A DNA stretch of 64,000 nt from JACJXF01 sp964404825 (GTDB lineage Bacteria > Bacteroidota > Bacteroidia > Bacteroidales > GCA-2748055), in the NCBI GenBank assembly GCA_964404825.1, contig CAYOLQ010000003.1:11407-75406 (forward strand). Reading direction: 5' to 3'. Below are positions 36,761-45,273 of the stretch, piece by piece (within the stretch, counting starts at the first letter, position 1; every line of letters starts with the position of its first letter). Under the pieces are notes generated by a model, which saw only the letters and a list, made by a program, of their open reading frames with translations, did no database searches and had not been told where the DNA came from. Made by a program: the position numbers and the translations under genes.

Positions 36761-36822
36761 CTTTTACTTTTTCATTCCGCTATTCCTGAATTTACTTTTA
36801 CCTCAGGAATAAAAAGTAAAAG
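36761..36822. promoter_or_regulatory. Interrupted inverted repeat ending at the TonB receptor start codon
   Basis: The right arm TCAGGAATAAAAAGTAAAAG (36803-36822) abuts the ATG at 36823. Its complement occurs upstream in two parts, CTTTTACTTTTT and ATTCCTGA (36761-36789), with a 9-nt interruption. In RNA the arm would pair across the ribosome-binding zone. As DNA it could be an operator shared by the divergent genes. Confidence 0.45.
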
Positions 36823-38949
36823 ATGAAAACAATAGTATTTTTCCTGTTCTGTTTGCTGGTTTCAGAAACCAAAGCTCAGACTGTTATTTCCGGTAATATA
36901 ATCGACAAAAAAGGTAATCCGGTCATGGGTGCCAACATATTTATCGAAGGTTCTTATGACGGAGTGATTAGCGATCAGGGGGGAGATTTTAAGTTATCCC
37001 CTGAATTAACCGGCAGACAATTTCTCATTATTAGTTTTATCGGATTTGAAAAATTCAGAAAAGAAATAGTTCTGGATTCTATCGATATTGAGCTTAATGT
37101 GGTTCTGAAGGAGGAAGTAAGCGAATTAAACGAAGTAGTTATCACTGCAGGAGTATTCAATGCAAGTGATAAAAAGAAATCTGCCACCCTTAACGCTTTT
37201 GATATTGCCACAACTCCAAGTGCAATGGGCGATATTTATGGTGCCTTTGCAACCATGCCCGGGTCGCAGAAAGTAGGCGAGGAAGGGATGCTCTTTGTAA
37301 GGGGAGGCGAAAGTTATGAAACCAAAACCTATATGGACGGGATGCTGGTTTCATCGCCTTACTTTTCAAAACTCCCGGATATTCCCACGCGTGGCCGATT
37401 CTCTCCTCTCCTTTTTTCTGAAACAAGCTTTAGTACCGGCGGATATTCGGCAGAATACGGTCAGGCTTTATCTTCGGTGGTGGATCTTAGTACCAACGGA
37501 CTCGAAACAGCCGATAAAGCCAGTGTCGCAATTATGACGGTGGGCAGCACCGCATCACTCAGTAAAAAATATGAAAATGCATCCCTCGCGGTTACGGGCA
37601 TGTATGTTAACTCATTTCTTCAGAACAGACTTTTCCGACCTGATGTTGACTGGATTAAAGACCCGGCTATGAGCGATGCTACGATGATGTACCGGAAAAT
37701 TACCGGAAAGACCGGAATGCTTAAGGTATTCTGCTCATATAACAACAACTATATGAGCATGAATTACGATAATTTCGAACAGGGACGCATCGATCCCATT
37801 AAAATGAAAAATAACACTTTCTATTCCAATATAAGTCATACTGCGCAATTAAATGAAAAATGGATCATCCGCTCAGGATTTGCTGACAACAGGGAATTTG
37901 AAAACATGCAATTCAACAGCGATGTATTCCGCACAGCAAAGAGCGCATCTCATATGAAACTGGTACTCACCAACCTTACACACGATGCATTGAAAATAAG
38001 AATTGGCAGTGAAGTTTTGTTTGAAAACTATCTGCAAAAAATTACAGTTGATACAAGTATTCTGCTGCAGGTAAAAGATGTGCAACCCTCTGTGTTTGTT
38101 GAATCGGATATTAAAATTTCGAGGGATATTGCCCTGCGCATCGGGGGCAGAGCTGAGTATTCATCGGTGCTTGGCAAGTCCGACCTGAGTCCCCGCATTT
38201 CAGCTGCATGCAAAACAGGAACTTTTTCACAATTATCTCTGGCCTGGGGTCTTTTCAGCCAGAAACCCGGAAATGATTACCTGAAAATTACTAAAGGGCT
38301 GAACGAAGAGAATTCGGCACACTACATTCTGAATTACCAGTATAAAAATGACAGAAGGATTTTACGCATGGAGGCTTACGCGAAGTCATACGATAATCTG
38401 ATAAAATATAAAGATCAGTATAGTCCAAATCCGGCTGATTACAGCAATAACGGAAATGGTTTTGCCAAAGGAATTGATATTTTCTGGAGGGATCAGAAAA
38501 CTCTGAAAGGAACAGATTACTGGATATCTTACAGTTTTCTTGATACGGAAAGGAATTACCGCGACTATCCTGAAAGCGCCCCGCCCTCCTACGCTTCCAG
38601 ACACAATTTCTCTGCGGTTTACAAATACCTTTATATTCCGCTGAAAACCTATTTTGCCGTCAACTATACTTTTGCGAGCGGAAGGCCATACAACGATAAA
38701 AATGCTGATCGGTTCATGAGCGGACGCACAAAACAATACCACGATGTAAGCCTGAATATTACCCATATTACAAGTGTATTGGGTAAGGATGCTATAATAC
38801 ATATGAGTATTACTAATCTAACCGGCTATAAAAATGTATATGGCTATCGTTACTCGCAAGGCATCAATGAAGATGGAATACATGCTTCACAAGCTGTTGT
38901 TCCGGCAACGGGTACGCAGGCTATACTGATGTTGCTTGTATCCTTATGA
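36823..38949 (+). CDS. TonB-dependent outer-membrane receptor with CarboxypepD_reg domain
   Basis: 708 residues. Signal peptide (MKTIVFFLFCLLVSETKAQ) followed by a carboxypeptidase-regulatory-like beta domain (TVISGNIIDKKGNPVMGANIFIEG, about 20-105). A plug domain comes next, with the short TonB-box-like VVITAG, then MLFVRGGESYETKTYMDGM and YSAEYGQALSSVVDLSTNG, and a 22-strand-type barrel ending GTQAILMLLVSL. It imports an unknown ligand with TonB energy. The downstream secreted protein and LytS/LytTR pair form a recurrent Bacteroidota cluster, suggesting regulation by that two-component system. Confidence 0.92.
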   Translation: MKTIVFFLFCLLVSETKAQTVISGNIIDKKGNPVMGANIFIEGSYDGVISDQGGDFKLSPELTGRQFLIISFIGFEKFRKEIVLDSIDIELNVVLKEEVSELNEVVITAGVFNASDKKKSATLNAFDIATTPSAMGDIYGAFATMPGSQKVGEEGMLFVRGGESYETKTYMDGMLVSSPYFSKLPDIPTRGRFSPLLFSETSFSTGGYSAEYGQALSSVVDLSTNGLETADKASVAIMTVGSTASLSKKYENASLAVTGMYVNSFLQNRLFRPDVDWIKDPAMSDATMMYRKITGKTGMLKVFCSYNNNYMSMNYDNFEQGRIDPIKMKNNTFYSNISHTAQLNEKWIIRSGFADNREFENMQFNSDVFRTAKSASHMKLVLTNLTHDALKIRIGSEVLFENYLQKITVDTSILLQVKDVQPSVFVESDIKISRDIALRIGGRAEYSSVLGKSDLSPRISAACKTGTFSQLSLAWGLFSQKPGNDYLKITKGLNEENSAHYILNYQYKNDRRILRMEAYAKSYDNLIKYKDQYSPNPADYSNNGNGFAKGIDIFWRDQKTLKGTDYWISYSFLDTERNYRDYPESAPPSYASRHNFSAVYKYLYIPLKTYFAVNYTFASGRPYNDKNADRFMSGRTKQYHDVSLNITHITSVLGKDAIIHMSITNLTGYKNVYGYRYSQGINEDGIHASQAVVPATGTQAILMLLVSL

Positions 38950-38990
38950 TAAAAAGTTAAATTTCATAATCAAATTAAAAATTATCCATC

Positions 38991-39635
38991 ATGAAAACAA
39001 CAATTCTATTCATCATTATGTCGGTTTTGACATGTTCAATATATGCCGGCGACAGCAAATACCGTGAGGCTATGGCTGCATCACTTGAAAAACTAAACCA
39101 TGCTGCCGGTACAGCCGATTTTCAGGCATGCGGGGCCGGATTTGAACGAATTGCCCTTGCTGAAAAAAATCGCTGGCTCCCCTATTACTATGCTTCATAT
39201 GCATGGATAATGGTTTCATTTTCTGAAACCGATCCGAATAAAAAAGATCCTATTCTGGATAAGGCACAGTCTCTTCTCGACAGCGCATTTGCGCATGCTT
39301 CAAATGAATCTGAGGTTCATGTGTTACAGGCATTTCTTTATCCTTCACGTATTATGGTTGACCCTATGAACAGGGGAATGCTGTATATGGATAAATGCTT
39401 CCAGTCACTTGAATCTGCAAGGATTATAAACCCCGAAAATCCCAGGTTATATTTTCTGCTGGGTACGTTAACTGCAAATATTCCAGAATCCATGGGAGGG
39501 GGAATTGAAAAAGCCAGAGAGAATTTTCTTTTGGCACAAGACAAATTCAATACATTTCTTCCATCAGATGAACTGATGCCTGTGTGGGGAGAAGAAGCTA
39601 ATGAAGCTGAACTCGCTAAACTTCCGGCAGAATAA
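38991..39635 (+). CDS. Secreted helical (TPR-like) protein next to TonB receptor
   Basis: 214 residues with a signal peptide (MKTTILFIIMSVLTCSIYAG). Paired helices resemble tetratricopeptide repeats: WLPYYYASYAWIMVSF..LDKAQSLLDSAFAHA and ESARIINPENPRLYFLLGTLTANI..GIEKARENFLLAQDKF. No catalytic motif is visible. Position between a TonB receptor (42 bp upstream) and a LytS kinase suggests a periplasmic partner of the receptor or of the sensor. Its exact role is unknown. Confidence 0.8.
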   Translation: MKTTILFIIMSVLTCSIYAGDSKYREAMAASLEKLNHAAGTADFQACGAGFERIALAEKNRWLPYYYASYAWIMVSFSETDPNKKDPILDKAQSLLDSAFAHASNESEVHVLQAFLYPSRIMVDPMNRGMLYMDKCFQSLESARIINPENPRLYFLLGTLTANIPESMGGGIEKARENFLLAQDKFNTFLPSDELMPVWGEEANEAELAKLPAE

Positions 39636-39772
39636 CTTAGCTATGTTAGTTAACTCCTGCCGGATTAACATGCATTTATGCAGGATGCTGCAAATAGAAC
39701 AGAAACATTTTTAATCGATTTGAGTACGAATACAGAACAAAGCACTATTTTTATAATACTAAACCATTTCAA

Positions 39773-40810
39773 GTGATAAAGCGGAACATAACCAAAAACA
39801 TCCTGTATGTTTTAAAATACTTTCTGATACTCTCAGTTCTTGGTAACGGGCTTACCCTTTTCTCAATCCCATTTGAGTACTGGTCGGTAAAAATCATACT
39901 TACTAATTGCATTTTATCTATTGTTATTGGTTATCCGACCATGATAGGGATCAACATTATTCAGGTATGGCTCGACAAAAAATATCCCTGGCTCGACAAT
40001 CCCATGAAACGATTGCTAATTCAGATTGTGAGTATGCTTCTTTTCGCGGGAGCAGTTATGATGACCGGAGTTTTGCTGTGGATGTCGGTTTCCGAAGGGG
40101 TTAACTTTACGGTATTTAATCATGTTGTACTAAAAAGTCTGGCCATTGGTCTGGCTTTTCTCATTCTCTCCCTTCTGGTTGGCAAAACTGTGCTCTTTTT
40201 CCGGAAATGGAAAGAAGCAGTATTGGAGCAGGAAGAATTAAAAAGAGCACATCTGGCTTTGCAGCTTCAGAGTCTGAAAGACCAGGTAAAACCTCACTTT
40301 CTGTTCAACAGCTTCAGCTCTTTAATAACACTAATTAACACCGATCCTGAAAAGGCAACGGAATTTGTACATAAACTTTCTGATGTTTACCGTTACCTTC
40401 TCGAACAAAGAGAAAATGAACTTGTGCCACTGGCAGAAGAGCTGAAGTTTATGGAAGATTATGTATTTCTTCAGAAAATCCGGTTTGGAGATAAACTAAA
40501 AATTTCCATTGATCTAAAACCTTCTGTGAACAAAATGATACTTCCGCTATCCCTTCAGATGATGGTTGAAAATGCAATCAAACACAATGAAATTTCACAA
40601 ATGCACCCACTCAATATTTCTGTTTTTTCGGGGGAGGACAATTACATCATGATTAAAAATAACCTGAATAAAAAAATAAGCGAAGAGCAATCGCTTGGGC
40701 TGGGACTCGATAACATCAGGAAACGCATAGCTTTTTTTACCGGAAAACCCCTGCTCACAGAAGAGAAAAACGATGAATTTATCGTAGGTATTCCCTTACT
40801 GAGTCTTTAA
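39773..40810 (+). CDS. LytS/YehU-type sensor histidine kinase, GTG start
   Basis: 345 residues starting from GTG at 39773; no in-frame ATG occurs near it. Four membrane helices (about 12-32, 40-65, 84-107, 120-142) come before a His_kinase domain with the phospho-acceptor in QVKPHFLFNSFSSLI (homologues usually QINPHFLFN), followed by LSDVYRYLLEQRENELVPLAEEL and FGDKL. The HATPase domain has MMVENAIKHNEIS and GLGLDNIRKRI. It pairs with the LytTR regulator 9 bp downstream. The signal is unknown. Confidence 0.92.
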   Translation: MIKRNITKNILYVLKYFLILSVLGNGLTLFSIPFEYWSVKIILTNCILSIVIGYPTMIGINIIQVWLDKKYPWLDNPMKRLLIQIVSMLLFAGAVMMTGVLLWMSVSEGVNFTVFNHVVLKSLAIGLAFLILSLLVGKTVLFFRKWKEAVLEQEELKRAHLALQLQSLKDQVKPHFLFNSFSSLITLINTDPEKATEFVHKLSDVYRYLLEQRENELVPLAEELKFMEDYVFLQKIRFGDKLKISIDLKPSVNKMILPLSLQMMVENAIKHNEISQMHPLNISVFSGEDNYIMIKNNLNKKISEEQSLGLGLDNIRKRIAFFTGKPLLTEEKNDEFIVGIPLLSL

Positions 40811-40819
40811 CCTGTCGCC

Positions 40820-41593
40820 ATGAAAGTATTAATCATTGAAGACGAACAGCTTACCGCAGAACGCATCATAACATTGCTTCGTGAAATTGATCCATCTATC
40901 GAAATTTTGGACGTGCTCGATTCGGTAAAGTCGGCTGTACAGTGGTTCCGGAAAATGCCAAAGCCTGAACTTGTATTCATGGATATTCAACTGGCAGACG
41001 GTTTATCTTTCGACATCTTTGAAAAGGTAAAAATCGATTATCCTGTGATTTTTATAACCGCCTATCAGGAATATGCCATAAAAGCTTTCAGGGTAAATTC
41101 GGTTGATTATCTGTTGAAGCCTGTAAGCAAAGGGGAACTGGAAACTGCAATTATAAAATACCGGAGTCTTTTTGCCCGGAAAACGGACATTCAGCCGATG
41201 GATATTGAACTTCTGAACAGCATCCGTACCCTGATGAATAAGTCGTACAAGTCAAGATTCATGGTTAAAGTGGGTGAAAAGATCCGATCCCTCGAAACAA
41301 AAAATATTCTTTATTTTCAGAGCCTTGAAAAGGGGACATATCTGACAACCGATGAGGGGAAAACATATGCTGTTGACTACACGCTGGAAACACTTGAAGG
41401 CATTCTTGATCCGGAAAGCTTTTTCAGGATTAACAGAAGGTTTATAATTCAATACAGTGCAATAAAGGAAATGATAAGTATATCAGGCAACAAGTTAAAA
41501 CTGCGGATTTCGCATTCAGGGGATGATGATATATTTGTAAGCAGGGAAAGGCTTGGGATGTTTAAGGAGTGGTTGGATGGGGTGACGGGGTAA
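40820..41593 (+). CDS. LytTR-family response regulator
   Basis: 257 residues. The receiver (1-120) has Asp in LVFMDIQLADG, Thr/Ser in FITAYQEYAI and Lys in YLLKPVS. The LytTR DNA-binding domain (about 150-250) reads RFMVKVGEKIRSLETKNILYFQSLEKGTYLTT and PESFFRINRRFIIQYSAI. It is coupled to the LytS kinase just upstream and probably controls the TonB receptor cluster. The last codons and the stop lie inside an 8-bp tandem repeat (41579-41634), so the C-terminus (GVTG) is encoded by the repeat itself. Confidence 0.92.
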   Translation: MKVLIIEDEQLTAERIITLLREIDPSIEILDVLDSVKSAVQWFRKMPKPELVFMDIQLADGLSFDIFEKVKIDYPVIFITAYQEYAIKAFRVNSVDYLLKPVSKGELETAIIKYRSLFARKTDIQPMDIELLNSIRTLMNKSYKSRFMVKVGEKIRSLETKNILYFQSLEKGTYLTTDEGKTYAVDYTLETLEGILDPESFFRINRRFIIQYSAIKEMISISGNKLKLRISHSGDDDIFVSRERLGMFKEWLDGVTG

Positions 41594-41634
41594 CGAAGTA
41601 ACGAGGTAACGAAGTAACGGGGTGACGGGGTGAC
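41579..41634 (+). repeat. Seven tandem copies of an 8-bp unit (GRRGTRAC)
   Basis: Units read GGGGTGAC, GGGGTAAC, GAAGTAAC, GAGGTAAC, GAAGTAAC, GGGGTGAC, GGGGTGAC without spacers. The first two cover the end and stop codon of the LytTR gene. The same family occurs in the opposite orientation at 46311-46350, and GACCTACCCC follows or precedes each cluster (41654; 46309). Confidence 0.85.
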
Positions 41635-41691
41635 AATTAACGATATATCAAACGACCTACCCCCGTAACTCCTTAACCCTGCATACATTTA

Positions 41692-41701
41692 NNNNNNNNN
41701 N
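41692..41701. other. Assembly gap (10 N), hides the body of a secreted-protein gene
   Basis: Ten Ns. To the right a signal-peptide-like ORF on the minus strand reads into the gap, while to the left only repeat-rich intergenic DNA is seen. The missing part must be longer than 10 bases. Confidence 0.75.
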
Positions 41702-41788
41702 TAGATTTTTGATCTTGCTTTCTTTTGCCGACAAAGAGATCAGGCAAAATGCTAATATTCCGGCTATTTTAAATTTCATTTGATTCAT
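41702..41788 (-). CDS. 5' end of a secreted-protein gene, rest lost in gap
   Basis: From the ATG at 41788 the minus strand encodes 29 residues beginning MNQMKFKIAGILAFCLISLS, followed by AKESKIKNL; the ATG at 41779 is an alternative start. This is a typical signal peptide: basic head, hydrophobic core, SLSA cleavage-like end. The frame enters the N gap without a stop. Nothing can be said about the mature protein. Confidence 0.5.
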
Positions 41789-41921
41789 TTATAATGGTTT
41801 TATGGTGTTGTAAGGTAAGAATTTTATCAATTTATGAAATCGGCCGGATCGGCTAAATTTGTTTTTGATTTTTGTCCGCTGATTACGCAGATTGGCTTTT
41901 TGTCCACCAATTACAAAAGAC

Positions 41922-43955
41922 TTATGCATCAAGAATTATATCTGATTCGGGAAAACATGAACAAGGCAAACATTTCCCTTTTGCAGGTTTGGTTGCCGTT
42001 TTGTAGTTATATTCAACTTTCCCTTCAATGATATTTGTACTGCATGCACCACATTCACCGAACATACAACCAGCTTCCATATGAATTCCATTTGATTCAG
42101 CAAATTCAAGCAGGTTGCGGTACTCATTATCCCACTCCACTATTTTACCCGATTTTTTGAACTGTACCTGTAGTGTTTTACCACGATCCATACTGCTTTT
42201 CCCTTTTTGAATACTCTTAAAATCTTCAACCTGAACAGTACTTTTGTTACCTTTCCAGTTTCCAATCTCAGTAACTAACATTCCGGTCATTGTCTGAGGT
42301 CCACATATATAAAAATCAAAATGTTTGTTGCCGGGTAAAATTTCCATTAAAGATTTTATATCCACGCGTTTGTTAAAACATTTCCAGATTTTTAAAGTCT
42401 CATCACTTTCATCCACTTTTTCCCGGCTAAAAAACACAAATACTTTCAATTTAGGATTTTGCTTACAAAGTTGGAAGATTTCATCTTTGAAGTTTAACAG
42501 TTTTCTTTCTTTTACAGCCAGAATAAGATAAATGTCATCCTTGCTGTTTTCCAATGATTTCAATATTGATATAATAGGTGTAATACCTATACCACCGGCA
42601 ACAAAAACCGCGGTCTTCTTTTTACTGTGTTTATAAGTAAAAGAACCTTTAGGTCCTCTTACTTCAAGCACATGGCCCTCCTTTAGTGAATCATGCAATG
42701 AAGTTGATACAAGTCCTCTACTTTCCTTTTTTACAGAAATCCGATATTCGTTATTTTCACAATTATTTGATATGGTGTAATTTCTTATTGCAGATTTTAT
42801 TTCAGTGATCTCATTTTGTTGATTGAGATACAATTTGTTGTTGTATGTCGGGACTTTTATTATCAAATATTGTCCGGCTAAATGTTTTTCCAGTTCTTTA
42901 TCATCGGTGCTTTTTAAGTAAAACGACTTTACCTCTGGTGTTTCGTTTACCACTTTTGTAACTCTTAATTTATAAAAAGCAGATGCAGCAGCTTGTTTCT
43001 CGGTTTGTGTTTGAGAGCCATCTTCAAAAATACCAAACCACTTATCCAACGGGATAGTAGATTCGCCATAATTACATTCGAATAAACGGTGGTGCAAATA
43101 ATGAAAATATGAACCAAAGGGCAGATATTTGCCCAGTTTGCCTTCGAAACCTGAATGACCTGCCGCTGGTGTTAATGCGGTATGCTGCGAATTAAAGAGG
43201 AAATGTAGCGGATGAGAAGGTATTATATAATGGATAAGGACAACCGAAAAATAAAGAAGATGTTCAACCGGGTGCATCGCCAATCCCGACCATGGCCCAG
43301 GATTGATGTTGTAATGATGCAAGTAATGAACCTTATCATACAAAGGTTTCCAGTGAATTAAACGATGGATAAAATAAAAATGAAATTCTCTCCAAAACGG
43401 GATAAGTAAAAAGAGAAGGACAAACAGAACTGGGTATTCCCGAAAATCCAAATAGGGTATTTTGTCATTAGCATATAACCAAAACGTAAGAACCTCATAT
43501 GCCGTCCATATGGGAACAGCACTTGCACAAGACCAAAACACATTATCATAAACCTGGTTATTCCACAGGAAAGTGGAACCGTCGGTGCTTTGCCAGCGGG
43601 GATTGTATTTTCCCCTATCACCCTTCTTTTTTAAAATGTGTAAATATAAATGCCATCCCCCGTAAATTATCCATATCAAAGCCATATTTCTAAAAAGCAG
43701 GGTGAGAATCCATGAGATTTTGAATGTTTTCATAGTCTCAAGTGGTGGTTGCAGCCAGAAATAGCTTATCAATACAATGCCAAGATACAGCAAGTTCCAG
43801 GTAAACAAATAATTTATCAACCAGATAAAAAATTGCTTTACTCTGGGTGGAAAGATAAAAATCGGTGCAAACGATATCGAATTATCAGGTCTCCATTCTC
43901 CGCGGCTGTCGGTGTATCCACCAACTGTATTGTCCTTTGTTTCGGAATTTCCCAT
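41922..43955 (-). CDS. Self-contained membrane hydroxylase: fatty-acid hydroxylase-ferredoxin reductase-2Fe-2S fusion
   Basis: 677 residues in one frame. Residues about 40-310 form a sterol-desaturase/fatty-acid-hydroxylase domain with several membrane helices and His clusters for a di-iron centre: H192FYFIHRLIH201, H210YLHH214, H228PVEH232, H285YLHH289. Residues about 325-590 are a ferredoxin-NAD(P) reductase (FAD motif RNYT 391-394, GGIGITP 454-460, CGPQTM 551-556). Residues about 595-677 are a plant-type 2Fe-2S ferredoxin (C630-x4-C635-x2-C638 and a CLPCSC cluster). The chain NAD(P)H to FAD to 2Fe-2S to di-iron could hydroxylate or desaturate a lipid without separate partners (inference). 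It lies in an island beside an IS element. Confidence 0.9.
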   Translation of the reverse strand: MGNSETKDNTVGGYTDSRGEWRPDNSISFAPIFIFPPRVKQFFIWLINYLFTWNLLYLGIVLISYFWLQPPLETMKTFKISWILTLLFRNMALIWIIYGGWHLYLHILKKKGDRGKYNPRWQSTDGSTFLWNNQVYDNVFWSCASAVPIWTAYEVLTFWLYANDKIPYLDFREYPVLFVLLFLLIPFWREFHFYFIHRLIHWKPLYDKVHYLHHYNINPGPWSGLAMHPVEHLLYFSVVLIHYIIPSHPLHFLFNSQHTALTPAAGHSGFEGKLGKYLPFGSYFHYLHHRLFECNYGESTIPLDKWFGIFEDGSQTQTEKQAAASAFYKLRVTKVVNETPEVKSFYLKSTDDKELEKHLAGQYLIIKVPTYNNKLYLNQQNEITEIKSAIRNYTISNNCENNEYRISVKKESRGLVSTSLHDSLKEGHVLEVRGPKGSFTYKHSKKKTAVFVAGGIGITPIISILKSLENSKDDIYLILAVKERKLLNFKDEIFQLCKQNPKLKVFVFFSREKVDESDETLKIWKCFNKRVDIKSLMEILPGNKHFDFYICGPQTMTGMLVTEIGNWKGNKSTVQVEDFKSIQKGKSSMDRGKTLQVQFKKSGKIVEWDNEYRNLLEFAESNGIHMEAGCMFGECGACSTNIIEGKVEYNYKTATKPAKGKCLPCSCFPESDIILDA

Positions 43956-44582
43956 ACTTTCTATTTGAAGTTCATAATAAATAAGGTTAAAGCAAGCTTA
44001 CACAAATAACATCAACCAGATTACTCCGGCTGGTTGCCGGTTTTTCAAAGATTATTTGCGAATCTTTTTTAGAATATTTGTATTTCATTTTTTTTCCATC
44101 AACTATAAAAACCCACTTTAGAAAACTTAGTAATTTCTGTGAGGGTACAACAATATCTTCATTTGGCATAAGATCCTTGTCGGATGTACCATTTTCTTTA
44201 AACTTTAGCTACACCCTGCCCAACGTCTATCTTCAGGCTGGTTATCAGGCAAATGCCTTTCATAAGTTATAAAATCACCGGTTTTATGTATGCGGGGATT
44301 AATAACGATTCCAGATTGAAGTTCTCTGATCAATCTAATCCGGTGTAAATAACAAATTTAAATACTAAGATTATTGTACATTTCAGAGATTTGTTAATAC
44401 AATTCCGTCATCTTTTTCAGTTTTAAATAACTATCCTTGATTTTTATATCATTAATTACGAGTTCAAATAATAACTATGAATTCAACACGATTTCAAATA
44501 CTTTTATAGTGTGTTACAATCTAAAAAGCTTACACCAGATAGTAGGTCTTTGGTAGTGTATAATCTCAATTTCCGATATACC
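43956..44582. other. 627-bp AT-rich intergenic stretch
   Basis: No convincing gene. A 60-codon minus-strand ORF (43987-44169, MPNEDIVVPSQKLLSFLKWV..) ends 31 bp before the hydroxylase gene and might be a small upstream gene or a remnant of one. No homology is recognised. The rest is AT-rich with no clear structure. It probably carries the hydroxylase promoter. Confidence 0.4.
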
Positions 44583-44851
44583 ATGATTAACTATTTTAAA
44601 AAAAATATCCTGGGAGCAGGATTGATCTGCTTTTCATCTATAGTTTTTGCACAAACCAATAATGAGATATACGGGCATACCCGTTTATGAAACCAGGAAG
44701 ATGTTGGGTTCAGGGGAATATGGTATAAGATCGGACTCCTGGACAATGAGTATAAATATAAGTATGGTGGAGGATTGGGAACTTATCCTGCCAACCATTA
44801 TCCATTCTCGGTTTATGTTGCTGAAGTAAACAAAACCTTTTTTTGCTATGG
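44583..44851 (+). pseudogene. BNR_4-type secreted protein, N-terminal fragment cut by IS
   Basis: Starts with a signal peptide (MINYFKKNILGAGLICFSSI.., ending VFAQ), then an in-frame TGA at 44688-44690 where a Trp codon would fit. The same frame continues with VGFRGIWYKIGLLDNEYKYK, GGGLGTYPANHYPFSVY and VAEVNKTFFCYG. These are the opening motifs of BNR_4 (putative neuraminidase-like BNR repeat) proteins. The reading frame is interrupted at the left end of the IS element (44852). No continuation is found to the right of the element, so most of the gene is gone. Confidence 0.8.
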
Positions 44852-44901
44852 TGTCTTGTCGTGAAATAGGTTTACAGAAAAAGTAAACTAAAAACAGGAT
44901 T

Positions 44902-45273
44902 ATGAAAAAGAGAATTAACTTTTATTCGGATGAATTTAATATGAAAGTTGTCCAGGAATACTTGAACAGCCATTTAACTCAACCAGAATTGCTTGAGAAG
45001 TATTCTATAAGAGGAAGTAGTAGTATTACCAATTGGATGCGTAAATTTGGGCTTAAAGAATCATCCATACGACACAGGGGAAATTATACTACTATAATGT
45101 CAAAAGGGAGAAAAAAAACGTCTCAGGAACTTTCCTTAGAGACAAGGGTTAAAGAATTAGAGAGGGCACTGGAATATGAGAAGTTACGGACCTTGGCTTT
45201 AGATACGATGATAGATATAGCAGAGGATAAGCTAAATATTTCTATCAGAAAAAAGTCTGGAACCAAGCAGTAA
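44902..45273 (+). CDS. IS3-family transposase OrfA
   Basis: 123 residues. An N-terminal helix-turn-helix (FYSDEFNMKVVQEYLNSHLT, then YSIRGSSSITNWMRKFG) is followed by a leucine-zipper-like coiled coil (LSLETRVKELERALEYEKLRTLALDTMI). This is the standard layout of IS3 OrfA, which binds the terminal repeats. Near its end the slippery heptamer A-AAA-AAG (45249-45255) is in the correct phase for a programmed -1 shift into OrfB. Confidence 0.9.
   Translation: MKKRINFYSDEFNMKVVQEYLNSHLTQPELLEKYSIRGSSSITNWMRKFGLKESSIRHRGNYTTIMSKGRKKTSQELSLETRVKELERALEYEKLRTLALDTMIDIAEDKLNISIRKKSGTKQ
45249..45255 (+). other. Programmed -1 frameshift heptamer (A AAA AAG)
   Basis: The heptamer lies in the OrfA frame as A-AAA-AAG, 6 codons before the OrfA stop. 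A slip by -1 joins directly to the OrfB frame (KVWNQAVTELRNKVSG..), giving the OrfAB transposase expected for IS3 elements. Confidence 0.85.

Noticed and set aside
41579..41634. Short regularly repeated units as a CRISPR array
   Set aside because: Units are 8 bp with no spacers, and no cas genes are near; it is a simple tandem repeat.
43987..44169. 60-codon minus-strand ORF upstream of the hydroxylase gene
   Set aside because: No recognisable domain, signal or ribosome-binding context; mentioned only under the intergenic stretch.
44647..44829. 60-codon plus-strand ORF in the BNR_4 remnant
   Set aside because: It is out of frame with the recognisable BNR_4 motifs, which are read in the frame of the ATG at 44583.
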